Source: Pseudomonas mendocina (GTDB lineage: Bacteria; Pseudomonadota; Gammaproteobacteria; Pseudomonadales; Pseudomonadaceae). Taken from it: a stretch of DNA of 64,000 nucleotides. The stretch lies in contig NZ_LR134290.1 of NCBI RefSeq assembly GCF_900636545.1, positions 124,001 to 188,000 of the forward strand, written 5' to 3'. Numbering within the stretch: position 1 is the stretch's first letter; each line of letters starts with the position of its first letter. Below the pieces are notes generated by a model. The model saw only the letters and a list, made by a program, of their open reading frames with translations, searched no databases and had not been told where the DNA came from. A program made the position numbers and the translations under genes. Shown here in pieces: positions 1-7,334 of this stretch.

Positions 1-318
1 ACCGGCCTGAACATCTCGCCGGACCAGTACAGCCTGGGCTGGCAGGCCAACTGGAACGAGGACTGGTCGAGCTACCTGCAATACAACTACTACGTCAGTC
101 GCAGCTTCGATGACCCGCGTCTGAAGTTCGACGGCTACGCCCTGCTGTCAGCCAGCGTCAGCCGCCGCCTGCCGGTGGGCAGCCTGTCGCTGGGCATCGA
201 CAACCTGCTCGACGAGGATTACTTCACCTACTACTCGCAATCGGCGCGCATCGCCGACGACTACAACTTCAAGGGCCGCGGCCGTACCTTCACCCTGGGC
301 TACCAGGTGGAGTTCTGA
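1..318 (+). CDS. TonB-dependent outer-membrane receptor, C-terminal fragment
   Basis: The window opens inside this gene; 105 codons remain before the TGA at 316-318. The fragment alternates polar and aromatic residues as outer-membrane beta strands do. It has the late-barrel phrase GIDNLLDEDYFTYYSQ (NLLDEDY matches the NL(F/L)D(E/K)xY motif of TonB-dependent receptors) and ends in GRTFTLGYQVEF, with the terminal phenylalanine used for barrel assembly. This supports a siderophore/cobalamin-type receptor, but the plug domain and the ligand cannot be judged from the tail. The next gene is the dodecin gene 114 bp downstream on the same strand. Confidence 0.85.
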   Translation, partial: TGLNISPDQYSLGWQANWNEDWSSYLQYNYYVSRSFDDPRLKFDGYALLSASVSRRLPVGSLSLGIDNLLDEDYFTYYSQSARIADDYNFKGRGRTFTLGYQVEF

Positions 319-432
319 GTCATGGGTGCGCGCTGGCAAGCCCGTCGTGGTTTGCCGGCGCCTGGCGGTAAATGACACTTATGCGTGGCGGGCTAGTCTT
401 AAGGAGAACCTTCAAGCCACAGGAGTTATGTC

Positions 433-648
433 ATGACCGACCACCACACCTACAAGAAGATCGAGATCGTCGGCTCGTCTCGTACCAGCATCGAGGATGC
501 CATCGAGAACGCCCTGTCCGAGTGCGCCAAGAGCGTGCGCAACATGGATTGGTTCGAGGTCATCGACACGCGCGGTCATATCGAGAATGGCAAGGTCGGT
601 CACTACCAGGTCACGCTCAAGGTCGGCTTTCGTCTGAGCGGTAGCTGA
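433..648 (+). CDS. Dodecin family flavin-binding protein
   Basis: A 71-residue protein of normal dodecin length. Dodecins form hollow dodecamers that store or buffer flavins (FMN/riboflavin) in the cytoplasm. Visible family features are the N-terminal strand YKKIEIVGSS, the helix SIEDAIENALSECAKS, the flavin-stacking region around NMDWFEV (the tryptophan that sandwiches the isoalloxazine) and the closing strand HYQVTLKVGFRL. The ATG at 433 follows AGGAG at 421-425 with 7 nt spacing, which fixes the start. The 3' end overlaps the 3' end of the convergent epimerase gene by 32 bp. Confidence 0.92.
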   Translation: MTDHHTYKKIEIVGSSRTSIEDAIENALSECAKSVRNMDWFEVIDTRGHIENGKVGHYQVTLKVGFRLSGS

Positions 649-1594
649 TCCCCTGGGCGTTCAGAAAGGCGAAGAAGGCTTCACGGCTGGAATAGCGTGG
701 CAGGTAGCCGAATTCGTCTTTCAAGCGCTGGTTGCTCAGCACCGGGCGGTAGCGCAGGAAATCCAGTTGCTCCGGGCCATACTGGCTCAGCCCCAGCGGC
801 TTGAGCAGGCGTAGCGCGCCGGCCAGTATCATGGCCGGCAACGGGCGATAGGGCTTGCCCAGTATCCCGGCGATTTCCGCCAGGCTCAGCGCACCGTCGC
901 CGGCCAGGTTGTAGATGCCTTCGCGGGCTTCTTCCAGGCCCTGGCGGATGATGCCGACCACATCCTGCTCCCAGATGAACACGAAGCGGCTGCTGTGGCC
1001 ACGCACGCCGAGCACGGCGCGTTTCTTGAACAGGTCGGTGATCGGGTTGTTCAGACGCTTGCCGAGTATGGTGCCGGGGCGCAGCACCAGTTGACGCAGT
1101 TGCGGGTGCTGGGCACGGGCGCTTTCGAGCAGGTGTTCGATCTCCAGTTTGTGCCGCGCATAGGCGAAGTGCGGATGGCCGCGCAGTGGATGACGCTCGT
1201 CGATCCACTCGGCATTTTCCGGGGTGTAGCCATAGGCCGCGCCGGAGCTGGTGACGATCAGCTGGCGCACGCCGTTGGCGATGGCGCTGTCCACCAGGCA
1301 CTGGGTGCCGCCAACCTCGATGGCGTGCAGGTGCGCCGCGCTCATGCCGCGTGGCGGACGGATCACCGTCGCCAGATGCACGATGGCATCCGGCTTCCAG
1401 CCACCGATGCAGGCGCGCACTTGTGCCGGCCGGCCCATGTCCAGCAGTACGGGCTCGATATTGGCTTTCAGCCCACGGCTGTCGAGGGGGCGTATGTCTG
1501 CGGCGATCAGGGTCCATTCGGGATGCTGGATGGCCAGCTCCTCGAGCAACTGATGGCCGATGAAACCGGCAGCGCCGGTGATCAGAACGCGCAT
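617..1594 (-). CDS. NAD-dependent epimerase/dehydratase (extended SDR) family protein
   Basis: 325 residues. The N-terminus MRVLITGAAGFIGHQ contains the Rossmann glycine motif GxxGFIG, and a YxxxK active-site pair is present (YARHK, with an upstream TSSGAAYG serine). These mark an atypical/extended short-chain dehydrogenase of the sugar-nucleotide epimerase type; the substrate is unknown. The ATG at 1594 was chosen because it is preceded by a GGAG Shine-Dalgarno and starts directly with the nucleotide-binding strand; longer in-frame extensions toward 1684 add an unlikely leader. It converges on the dodecin gene and overlaps its end. Confidence 0.85.
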   Translation of the reverse strand: MRVLITGAAGFIGHQLLEELAIQHPEWTLIAADIRPLDSRGLKANIEPVLLDMGRPAQVRACIGGWKPDAIVHLATVIRPPRGMSAAHLHAIEVGGTQCLVDSAIANGVRQLIVTSSGAAYGYTPENAEWIDERHPLRGHPHFAYARHKLEIEHLLESARAQHPQLRQLVLRPGTILGKRLNNPITDLFKKRAVLGVRGHSSRFVFIWEQDVVGIIRQGLEEAREGIYNLAGDGALSLAEIAGILGKPYRPLPAMILAGALRLLKPLGLSQYGPEQLDFLRYRPVLSNQRLKDEFGYLPRYSSREAFFAFLNAQGISYRSDESRP

Positions 1595-1699
1595 GGCTGT
1601 CTCCTGGCGGGCAAAGCTGCCCGTTCGCCTCCCGTCACATGGCGGAAGAGATTGTTGTTTTAGAGCTGTCAGGCTAGTTGCCAATAGCCGTTGCGGCAG

Positions 1700-1736
1700 T
1701 GGCGCCTAACGCCAGCGGGTATGGCGTTAGGCGCCA
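1700..1736. repeat. Perfect 15-bp inverted repeat (hairpin) in intergenic region
   Basis: The arms TGGCGCCTAACGCCA (1700-1714) and its exact complement (1722-1736) flank a 7-nt loop. It lies between the divergent epimerase and lipoprotein genes, about 105 bp before each start. There is no T-tract on either side, so a classical intrinsic terminator is unlikely. It could be an operator or a stable RNA hairpin in a 5' leader. Confidence 0.6.
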
Positions 1737-1841
1737 GGCTGACCAATGGTGTGGCGCTGCGCACAGCGGCGGCTCAGGTCGCTGGCGAGGCTGGGTCGGA
1801 TCGGGCAAGCTGCCGCAGCTGAATTTCAGGGAGGAAATGCC

Positions 1842-2420
1842 ATGTTCAGACTCTTGCTGTTGTTGAGCCTGCTGTCGCTGGCAGGGTGCATCGATAACGA
1901 ACCGCCACTCGCCGAGGAGCGCCGTCTGCTGCTCAGTGGTGAAGACTTCGCCGCCTACGAGGCGCCGCAGGATGGTCAGTACGAGAAGCAGGTGACCTAT
2001 GCTGCGCGCACCATCGACCTCAGTTTCGAGAGCGAGGGCAGCGACTGGTTCTACCTCTACAGTGGCGTCTCGCTGTATCCACGCGCTGGCGATGCGCTGA
2101 TGACCAGCTACGCCGAGACCTTCGGTGCGTCGTTCGGTCTGCGCGACAGCGGCCTGGTGCAACAGGATCTGCCGCTGGAGACCACGCTGGCCAGCCGCGC
2201 CAGCCTCAAGCTGCTGACCCAGGATGGCGAGCCGGTAGGCAACCTGTTCTATGCCACCGTCGGCAACAAGTCGATGTTCACCATCTTCACCGGCGTGTAT
2301 TTCGAGCAGCCCGAGGACTTCGAGGCGTTCATCGCGCCCAAACTGCGCGCGTTGCGCGAATACCAGCACGATGACCCCGTCCTGACCTGGGCGGGCAGGA
2401 CGCTCGGTTTCGGTGAGTGA
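1842..2420 (+). CDS. Putative lipoprotein, unrecognised family
   Basis: 192 residues. A lipoprotein signal peptide is clear: MFRLLLLLSLLSLAGC, with lipobox LAGC and the acylated cysteine at residue 16, and no Asp at +2 (Ile-Asp follows), which suggests outer-membrane sorting. The mature part is acidic and contains mixed beta-type segments (DWFYLYSGVSLYPRAGDALM). I do not recognise a domain. The ATG at 1842 follows GGGAGGAAATGCC, a strong ribosome binding site; an upstream in-frame extension to 1746 would bury the signal peptide. It ends 8 bp before the convergent membrane-protein gene. Confidence 0.75.
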   Translation: MFRLLLLLSLLSLAGCIDNEPPLAEERRLLLSGEDFAAYEAPQDGQYEKQVTYAARTIDLSFESEGSDWFYLYSGVSLYPRAGDALMTSYAETFGASFGLRDSGLVQQDLPLETTLASRASLKLLTQDGEPVGNLFYATVGNKSMFTIFTGVYFEQPEDFEAFIAPKLRALREYQHDDPVLTWAGRTLGFGE

Positions 2421-2427
2421 TGGGCGC

Positions 2428-3657
2428 TTAGCCGAAGAACCAGTAGCACACGGCAATCGCGGCGATGATCCCGGCGGCGTCGGCGACCAGCGCACAGCCC
2501 ACGGCATGGCGGGCGCGCTGCAGGCCGACCGCGCCGAAATACACCGCCAGTACGTAGAAGGTGGTTTCGGTACTGCCCTGCACCGTGGCCGCTACCAGCG
2601 CCGGGAAGCTGTCGACACCGAAGTTTTCCATGGTTTCGATCAGCATGGCGCGCGCAGCGCCACCGGAGAAAGGTTTGATCAGCGCGGTGGGCAGGGCGTC
2701 GACGAAGCGTGTATCCCAGCCCAGCGTCTCGATCAGCCAGCGGATGCCGTCGAGGCCAAAATCCAGTGCGCCGGACGCGCGCAATACGCCAATGGCGCAA
2801 AGCATGGCTACCAGGTATGGCAACAGACTCTTGGCTACATCGAAACCTTCCTTGGCACCGTCGATGAAACTCTCGTACACCGCGACCTTGCGCAAGGCTC
2901 CTACTATCAGAAACAGCAGGATCAGGCCGAACAGGGTGAGATTTCCGAGCAGTGAGGACAGCGCAGCCAGGGCCGTGGCGCTCATGCCGGCGAGCAGCGC
3001 CATGAAGCCGCCGAGCAGCAGCGCAGTAGGAATCAGGTAGGCCAGCACCACCGGGTCCCACAGGCGCAGGCGCTGCATCACCGCCACCGCAAACAAACCG
3101 GCCAGGGTCGAGGCGCTGGTAGCCAGCAGGATCGGCAGGAACACCAGGGTCGGGTCCTCGGCCCCTTGCTGGACGCGGTACATGAAGATCGATACCGGCA
3201 GCAGAGTCAGCGAGGAGGTGTTGAGCACAAGGAACAGGATCTGCGCATTGCTCGCCGTGGTCGTGCTCGGATTGAGCTCCTGAAGGGCGCGCATGGCCTT
3301 GAGGCCGATAGGGGTGGCGGCATTGTCCAGGCCGAGACCGTTGGCCGCGAAGTTCATGCTAATCAGCCCCAGTGCGGGATGGCCGCGCGGGACTTCCGGC
3401 ATCAGGCGGGCGAACAGTGGGCCCAGCAGGCGCGCCAGCAAGTCTACGAGGCCGGCCTTCTCGGCAATACGCAGCAGGCCCAGCCACAGCGTCAGGGTGC
3501 CGAACAGCACCACCATCAGCTCCACCGAGAGCTTGGCCATGGCGAACAGGCTCTCGACCATGGCGCCGAACACGGTGGCGTCGCCACCCAGCAGCCAGCG
3601 CGCCAGAGCGGCGACGGCGCCCAGCAGAAAAAAGCTCAGCCACAGGCCATTGAGCAT
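2428..3657 (-). CDS. Nucleoside-recognition (Gate) domain membrane protein, SpmA-SpmB fusion type
   Basis: A 409-residue integral membrane protein with two nucleoside-recognition (Gate) repeats. The first half carries SMNFAANGLGLDNAATPIGL, matching the spore maturation protein A motif. The second half carries the SpmB-like segment KPFSGGAARAMLIETM and ending GSTETTFYVLAVYFGAVG. In Bacillus these are two separate proteins; gamma-proteobacteria commonly have the single-chain form. The transported substrate is unknown. The ATG at 3657 has GGGGGA upstream. Roughly ten hydrophobic segments are visible. The sporulation name does not imply sporulation here. Confidence 0.85.
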   Translation of the reverse strand: MLNGLWLSFFLLGAVAALARWLLGGDATVFGAMVESLFAMAKLSVELMVVLFGTLTLWLGLLRIAEKAGLVDLLARLLGPLFARLMPEVPRGHPALGLISMNFAANGLGLDNAATPIGLKAMRALQELNPSTTTASNAQILFLVLNTSSLTLLPVSIFMYRVQQGAEDPTLVFLPILLATSASTLAGLFAVAVMQRLRLWDPVVLAYLIPTALLLGGFMALLAGMSATALAALSSLLGNLTLFGLILLFLIVGALRKVAVYESFIDGAKEGFDVAKSLLPYLVAMLCAIGVLRASGALDFGLDGIRWLIETLGWDTRFVDALPTALIKPFSGGAARAMLIETMENFGVDSFPALVAATVQGSTETTFYVLAVYFGAVGLQRARHAVGCALVADAAGIIAAIAVCYWFFG

Positions 3658-3734
3658 TGCGATCCCCCTTCGGTATGGCGGGGGATGATAACGCGCCGGC
3701 GGTGACTATGGGACAGCCGGCAAACTGCCGTCAC

Positions 3735-4196
3735 TCAATACCAGTTGGGGTCGCTGCGTAGCTGTTCCATCAGCATCTGCTGGACTTCCTCGTCCGGATC
3801 GCCCAGCCAGCGCAAGGTAGCGTGTTCGCTGGGTGCGCGGTCTTCCGGCAGGCCGTCCGGCACCTGCACGTAAAGCGCATAGGCGTCGTCGTCCTCCCAT
3901 TCGAAGGCCACATAGGCGCGTTGGCTGAAGCACTTGTGCGCTTCGCACACCTGGCCGACCAGGTAGCGATCACTGTCGGCTTCCACGGCCTGCATGGGAG
4001 TGGACAGGCCGCTGAGATTGATCAGCCAGTCCGGCAGGCGTTCTTCATCCTTGACCAGATCCTGCCAGGCTTCGCGGTACTCGGCATTGCTGCTGAGCAA
4101 CTCGCCTGGGTGGAAGCTGGCGTCACGGTCGGCGGCCTGAGCCGCCAGGGCGCCGCCCATTAGCAGGGCGGCAGCGATGGCGTGGATCGATTGCAT
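3735..4196 (-). CDS. Inhibitor of vertebrate lysozyme (Ivy) family periplasmic protein
   Basis: 153 residues with a Sec signal peptide (hydrophobic core AIAAALLMGGALAAQAA, cleavage probably after AQA or AAD). The mature domain contains the loop CEAHKCFSQRAYV, corresponding to the Ivy inhibitory loop CxxHxC in which the histidine plugs the lysozyme active site and the two cysteines form a disulfide. The C-terminal WLGDPDEEVQQMLMEQL helix is consistent with the family. It should act in the periplasm against c-type lysozyme or as a control on lytic transglycosylases. The start at 4196 follows GGGAG. Confidence 0.82.
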   Translation of the reverse strand: MQSIHAIAAALLMGGALAAQAADRDASFHPGELLSSNAEYREAWQDLVKDEERLPDWLINLSGLSTPMQAVEADSDRYLVGQVCEAHKCFSQRAYVAFEWEDDDAYALYVQVPDGLPEDRAPSEHATLRWLGDPDEEVQQMLMEQLRSDPNWY

Positions 4197-4206
4197 CTAG
4201 GTCTCC

Positions 4207-4371
4207 CTACATCCGTGGGCGGCGGCCCATGACGAACGAGACGATGAACAGCACCAGGAACACCACGAAAAGAATCTTGGCGATACCTGCAGCGGTGCCG
4301 GCGATACCACCGAAGCCCAGTACAGCGGCGATGATGGCGATGATCAGGAATGTGACTGCCCAACTAAGCAT
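4207..4371 (-). CDS. DUF1328/UPF0391 small membrane protein
   Basis: 54 residues beginning [20 protein letters not shown] and continuing with [21 protein letters not shown], the two-helix pattern of the UPF0391 (DUF1328) family. The function of the family is not established; its members are often stress-linked inner-membrane proteins. The ATG at 4371 follows AGGAGAAACGCC, a strong site, and excludes the much longer frame reading upstream to 4515. Confidence 0.85.
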   Translation of the reverse strand: MLSWAVTFLIIAIIAAVLGFGGIAGTAAGIAKILFVVFLVLFIVSFVMGRRPRM

Positions 4372-4390
4372 GGCGTTTCTCCTCGATGGA

Positions 4391-4588
4391 TCAGTGGGTA
4401 ATGGCCCAGGCAGGCCAGGGGTCTTGCGCGTTGCTCGGGACCAGAGGCTGAGGCACAGCGCCCGAGGGCAGCTCCAGCTCGGAGGTGTCGCGGCTAGCGC
4501 ACAGGGTCTGGCCAATCAGCACGACGGTGGCTAGCGTCAGGCTGAGCAGAAGCAGCAAGCTGGCAAGTACCAGAGCGACTATCCACAT
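4391..4588 (-). CDS. Small single-pass membrane protein, unknown function
   Basis: 65 residues. One N-terminal hydrophobic helix ([20 protein letters not shown]) is followed by a short soluble tail rich in proline that ends [10 protein letters not shown]. The ATG at 4588 has AGGAGAACAGCC upstream, a good ribosome binding site, with the same 7-8 nt geometry as the DUF1328 gene 19 bp downstream. The two are probably co-transcribed. No family is recognised. Confidence 0.6.
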   Translation of the reverse strand: MWIVALVLASLLLLLSLTLATVVLIGQTLCASRDTSELELPSGAVPQPLVPSNAQDPWPAWAITH

Positions 4589-4961
4589 GGCTGTTCTCCT
4601 GTTGCGTTTGAGGCGGATGGCGCAGGGGTGTGGCATATCCGTCTCGTCCTTTTGTTGCATCGTGACCGGTGCCTGACCGGTCACCCACTCAGGACATTGC
4701 AGCGCCCGTGCCAGACTTGGCCTTTAAATAAAATCCTTTTGAATCATCTAGTTATATTTGCCTGATGGCACATTGTGGCGGGCATCCTGCCCGAATGCGG
4801 TTTTCTCGGTCGTGCGTTTTGCCCGACGAGGCGCAGGTTGCGGGGCCTTGCGCGAGGCCAGAGTGGTCGCCCGTCGACTGCACAGTCGGTATACTCGCTG
4901 CGCCCGCGTACCATGCGGGTTCCGCGCCCAGAACAACAACCGCGCCGCGAGTCTCGAGCCG
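4589..4961. other. 373-bp intergenic region with AT-rich patch and possible promoter
   Basis: Divergent spacer between the small membrane-protein pair (minus) and the thioesterase gene (plus). It contains an AT-rich patch at about 4725-4762, unusual for this GC-rich DNA and a likely promoter or upstream-activating segment. A TATACT hexamer at 4891-4896 lies 66 bp before the thioesterase start and could be its -10 element, although no good -35 is visible. A small hairpin CGGGCA-TCC-TGCCCG sits at 4779-4793. Open frames through here have no convincing start or family. Confidence 0.4.
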
Positions 4962-5366
4962 ATGAACGACTACGAACAGGAAGACCCGATTCCCCAGGGT
5001 GACCTCGCCCTGCAGATCACTGCGTTGCCGCGCGAGACCAATGGTTTCGGTGATATCTACGGCGGTTGGCTGGTGTCCCAGATGGACCTCGCCGGTACTG
5101 CCATGGCGAGCAAGGTCGCAGGGGGCCGCGTGGCCACTGTCGCCATCGATCGCATGGCCTTTCTGGTGCCGGTGGCGGTGGGGGCGCAGCTGTCCTTCTA
5201 CACCCAGGCGCTGGAGATCGGCCGCAGTTCGATCCAGATGATGGTCGAGGTGTGGAGCGACGATCCGCTGTCCAACGAATGGCGCAAGGTCACCGAGGCG
5301 GTTTTCGTGTTCGTCGCCATCGACGGCAGTGGCCGCACCCGGCCGGTCCCGCCGCGTCGCGGCTGA
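4962..5366 (+). CDS. Acyl-CoA thioesterase, YciA/hotdog-fold family
   Basis: 134 residues. The segment ETNGFGDIYGGWLVSQMDLA is the hotdog-fold thioesterase signature: a catalytic Asn/Asp region followed by GGWL and the start of the long central helix. It is followed by strands VATVAIDRMAFLVPVAVG. YciA-type enzymes hydrolyse a wide range of cytoplasmic acyl-CoAs. Length is close to E. coli YciA. The ATG at 4962 gives the normal N-terminus; there is no strong Shine-Dalgarno, and upstream in-frame starts add an implausible Arg/Cys-rich leader. Confidence 0.88.
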   Translation: MNDYEQEDPIPQGDLALQITALPRETNGFGDIYGGWLVSQMDLAGTAMASKVAGGRVATVAIDRMAFLVPVAVGAQLSFYTQALEIGRSSIQMMVEVWSDDPLSNEWRKVTEAVFVFVAIDGSGRTRPVPPRRG

Positions 5367-5398
5367 CCGGGCTCGCGCCGTAGAAGCGAATTGCACTC

Positions 5399-5430
5399 AT
5401 GAAAACGCCGGCATAAGCCGGCGTTTTCAT
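5399..5430. terminator. Bidirectional intrinsic terminator
   Basis: A 14-bp perfect stem (5399-5412 with 5417-5430; arm ATGAAAACGCCGGC) with a 4-nt loop ATAA. The A-rich left edge and T-rich right edge allow termination in both directions. It sits between the convergent thioesterase and TRAP binding-protein genes. Confidence 0.85.
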
Positions 5431-5443
5431 TTTGTCCTGGCAA

Positions 5444-6544
5444 TCAGCCGCGGATGTTGTAGATGTCCTTCTCGTTGCTTTCCGCGTAGTCGTACAGGCG
5501 CTGCAGATAGGCCTTCTGGTGCTCCCATACCTTGGCGGCAGCCGGGTCGGCGGCGGCGCTGGCCTCGACCACTTCGGCCGCGACTTCCTTGAGGCGGGCC
5601 AGGACTTCGTCCGGCAGGCGGCGTACTTCCACGCCATCGGCCTTGAGTTGTTCCATGGCTTCCATGTTCTTGGCGTTGTAGTCGTCGAGCATGTCGCCGT
5701 TGACGTCGCGAGCAGCGGCACGAACGATGGCCTTCAGATCGGCCGGCAGGGTTTCCCAGGCCTTGAGGTTGACGTCCAGCTCGAACAGGACGCTCGGCTC
5801 CTGCCAGCCCGGGGTGTAGTAGTACTTGGCTGCCTTGTGCAGGCCCAGAGCCAGGTCGTTGTATGGACCGATCCATTCGGTGGCGTCGATGGCGCCGGTC
5901 TGCATGGCGGTGAAGATCTCACCGGCCGGCATGTTGACCACGGTACCGCCCATCTTGGTCAGCACTTCGCCGCCCAGGCCCGGGGTACGCATCTTCAGGC
6001 CCTTGAAGTCGTCGACCGAATTCATTTCCTTGTTGAACCAGCCGGCGGTCTGTACGCCGGTGTTGCCGCAGGCCATCGGCAGCACGCCGAACGGTTTGTA
6101 GACCTCTTCCCACAGCTGCTGGCCGCCGCCGCGATGCAGCCAGGCGTTCATTTCCTGGGCGTTCGGGCCAAATGGCAGGGCGCAGAAGAACTGGGCCGCC
6201 GGGACCTTGCCTTTCCAGTAGTACGGCGCGCCATGACCCATTTCGGCGGTGCCGCGGGAGACTGCATCGAACACTTCCAGGGCCGGTACCAGTTCACCGG
6301 CTGCGTACACCTTGACCTTCAGGCGGCCGTTACTCATTTCGTCGACCAGCTTGGCGAAGCGCTCGGCCCCGACGCCGACGCCCGGGAAGTTCTTCGGCCA
6401 GGAGGTGACCATCTTCCAGTTGAAGGTTTGGGAACTCGAACCCTCTTGAGGTGCTGCGGCGCTCTTGGCCTCTTCTTTACAGCCAGCCAGTGCGGTGGCT
6501 GCAAGGCCTACGCCCGCTGCGGCGAGTATGTCGCGACGTTTCAT
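5444..6544 (-). CDS. TRAP transporter substrate-binding protein (DctP family), twin-arginine lipoprotein-like
   Basis: 366 residues. DctP-type extracytoplasmic solute receptor for the DctQM permease encoded divergently at 6789-8703. The N-terminus MKRRDILAAAGVGLAATALAGC combines a twin arginine with a lipobox LAGC (Cys22), so it is probably a lipid-anchored, possibly Tat-exported receptor. The mature part has DctP features such as MVTSWPKNFPGVGVGAERFA, GAIDATEWIGPYND and KMRTPGLGGEV. The subfamily resembles receptors for carboxylates or aromatic/keto acids; the ligand is not determinable from sequence alone. The ATG at 6544 follows GGAGC. It ends at a bidirectional terminator. Confidence 0.9.
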   Translation of the reverse strand: MKRRDILAAAGVGLAATALAGCKEEAKSAAAPQEGSSSQTFNWKMVTSWPKNFPGVGVGAERFAKLVDEMSNGRLKVKVYAAGELVPALEVFDAVSRGTAEMGHGAPYYWKGKVPAAQFFCALPFGPNAQEMNAWLHRGGGQQLWEEVYKPFGVLPMACGNTGVQTAGWFNKEMNSVDDFKGLKMRTPGLGGEVLTKMGGTVVNMPAGEIFTAMQTGAIDATEWIGPYNDLALGLHKAAKYYYTPGWQEPSVLFELDVNLKAWETLPADLKAIVRAAARDVNGDMLDDYNAKNMEAMEQLKADGVEVRRLPDEVLARLKEVAAEVVEASAAADPAAAKVWEHQKAYLQRLYDYAESNEKDIYNIRG

Positions 6545-6643
6545 GCAATGCTCCTTTATTGTTGTATTGGTCTTACCACGGGATCGCCGGAGGTAGACCG
6601 GGCGTGAATAACATAGGGGGTCGTGACTCACAAGCCTAGCTAC

Positions 6644-6659
6644 TACGACTAAAGTTGTA
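6644..6659. promoter_or_regulatory. Candidate operator TACGAC-TAAA-GTTGTA in the dctP/dctQ divergent promoter region
   Basis: Near-perfect inverted repeat: TACGAC (6644-6649), TAAA, GTTGTA (6654-6659), with five of six positions complementary. It lies between the divergent TRAP genes, 100 bp upstream of the binding-protein start and 130 bp upstream of dctQ. The geometry suits a dimeric LuxR/NarL-type response regulator. No cognate regulator gene is adjacent, so the assignment is inference. Confidence 0.4.
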
Positions 6660-6665
6660 CGGGCA

Positions 6666-6695
6666 TTGCTGCATTACCGGTAGCCTGCCTAGAAT
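6666..6695 (+). promoter_or_regulatory. Possible sigma-70 promoter for dctQM
   Basis: TTGCTG (6666-6671) and TAGAAT (6690-6695) are separated by 18 bp and begin just 3' of the palindrome at 6644-6659, so an activator bound there would sit next to the -35 element. The match is moderate. Confidence 0.3.
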
Positions 6696-6788
6696 CGCCG
6701 GCCTGCGGCCCACAAGGCTGCTGGTGGCGTGATGTGCAGCCAACCGGTTTGCTGTCTGTCTCCTATTCATAACGATAAAGGACTCACT

Positions 6789-7334
6789 ATGTCCGACAAG
6801 CCTTCATTTCCCCTCGCTCTTGCAAATCTGATCGATGCGCTCAACACCTGGTTCGGCAAGGCCTGCGCCTGGCTGACTCTGTTTCTGGTACTGGGAACCG
6901 CCATCGTCGTCGTCTTGCGTTACGGCTTCGGTATCGGCGCTACCGCTCTGCAGGAGGCAGTTCTATACGCTCACGCACTGGTCTTCATGGGCGCCGCGGC
7001 CTGGGTGCTGCTGCGCAATGGCCACGTGCGGGTCGACATCTTCTACCAGAAGTTCAGCGGCCGCCGTCAGGCGCTGGTGGAGATTCTCGGCAACCTGCTG
7101 TTCCTGCTACCGGTTGCGCTGTTTCTCGGCTGGGCCAGTTGGGATTACGTCAGCAACTCCTGGTCGACGCTGGAAGCGTCGAGCGAGTCTGGCGGGCTGA
7201 AATTCGTCTATCTGCAGAAAAGCATCATCCTGCTACTGGTCGTCAGCCTGGTACTGCAGGGTATTTCCAACCTGATCAAGGCGCTCTACATCCTCAGCGG
7301 TCGCCTGCCGGCTCCGGAGGTGAACCATGGCTGA
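6789..7334 (+). CDS. TRAP transporter small permease subunit (DctQ family)
   Basis: 181 residues with four hydrophobic segments, the normal DctQ topology: AWLTLFLVLGTAIVVVLRYG, the ALQEAVLYAHALVFMGAAAW region, a third helix around ILGNLLFLLPVALFLG and a last one around SIILLLVVSLVLQG. The motif QEAVLYAH..F..AA is characteristic of DctQ (Q-E-x6-H). It forms the membrane complex with DctM. The ATG at 6789 follows AAAGGA at suitable spacing, and the coding region overlaps dctM by 8 bp, implying translational coupling. Confidence 0.93.
   Translation: MSDKPSFPLALANLIDALNTWFGKACAWLTLFLVLGTAIVVVLRYGFGIGATALQEAVLYAHALVFMGAAAWVLLRNGHVRVDIFYQKFSGRRQALVEILGNLLFLLPVALFLGWASWDYVSNSWSTLEASSESGGLKFVYLQKSIILLLVVSLVLQGISNLIKALYILSGRLPAPEVNHG

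Noticed and set aside
2428..3657. Spore maturation protein as evidence of sporulation
   Set aside because: The SpmA/SpmB name comes from Bacillus. Fused homologues are common in non-sporulating gamma-proteobacteria.
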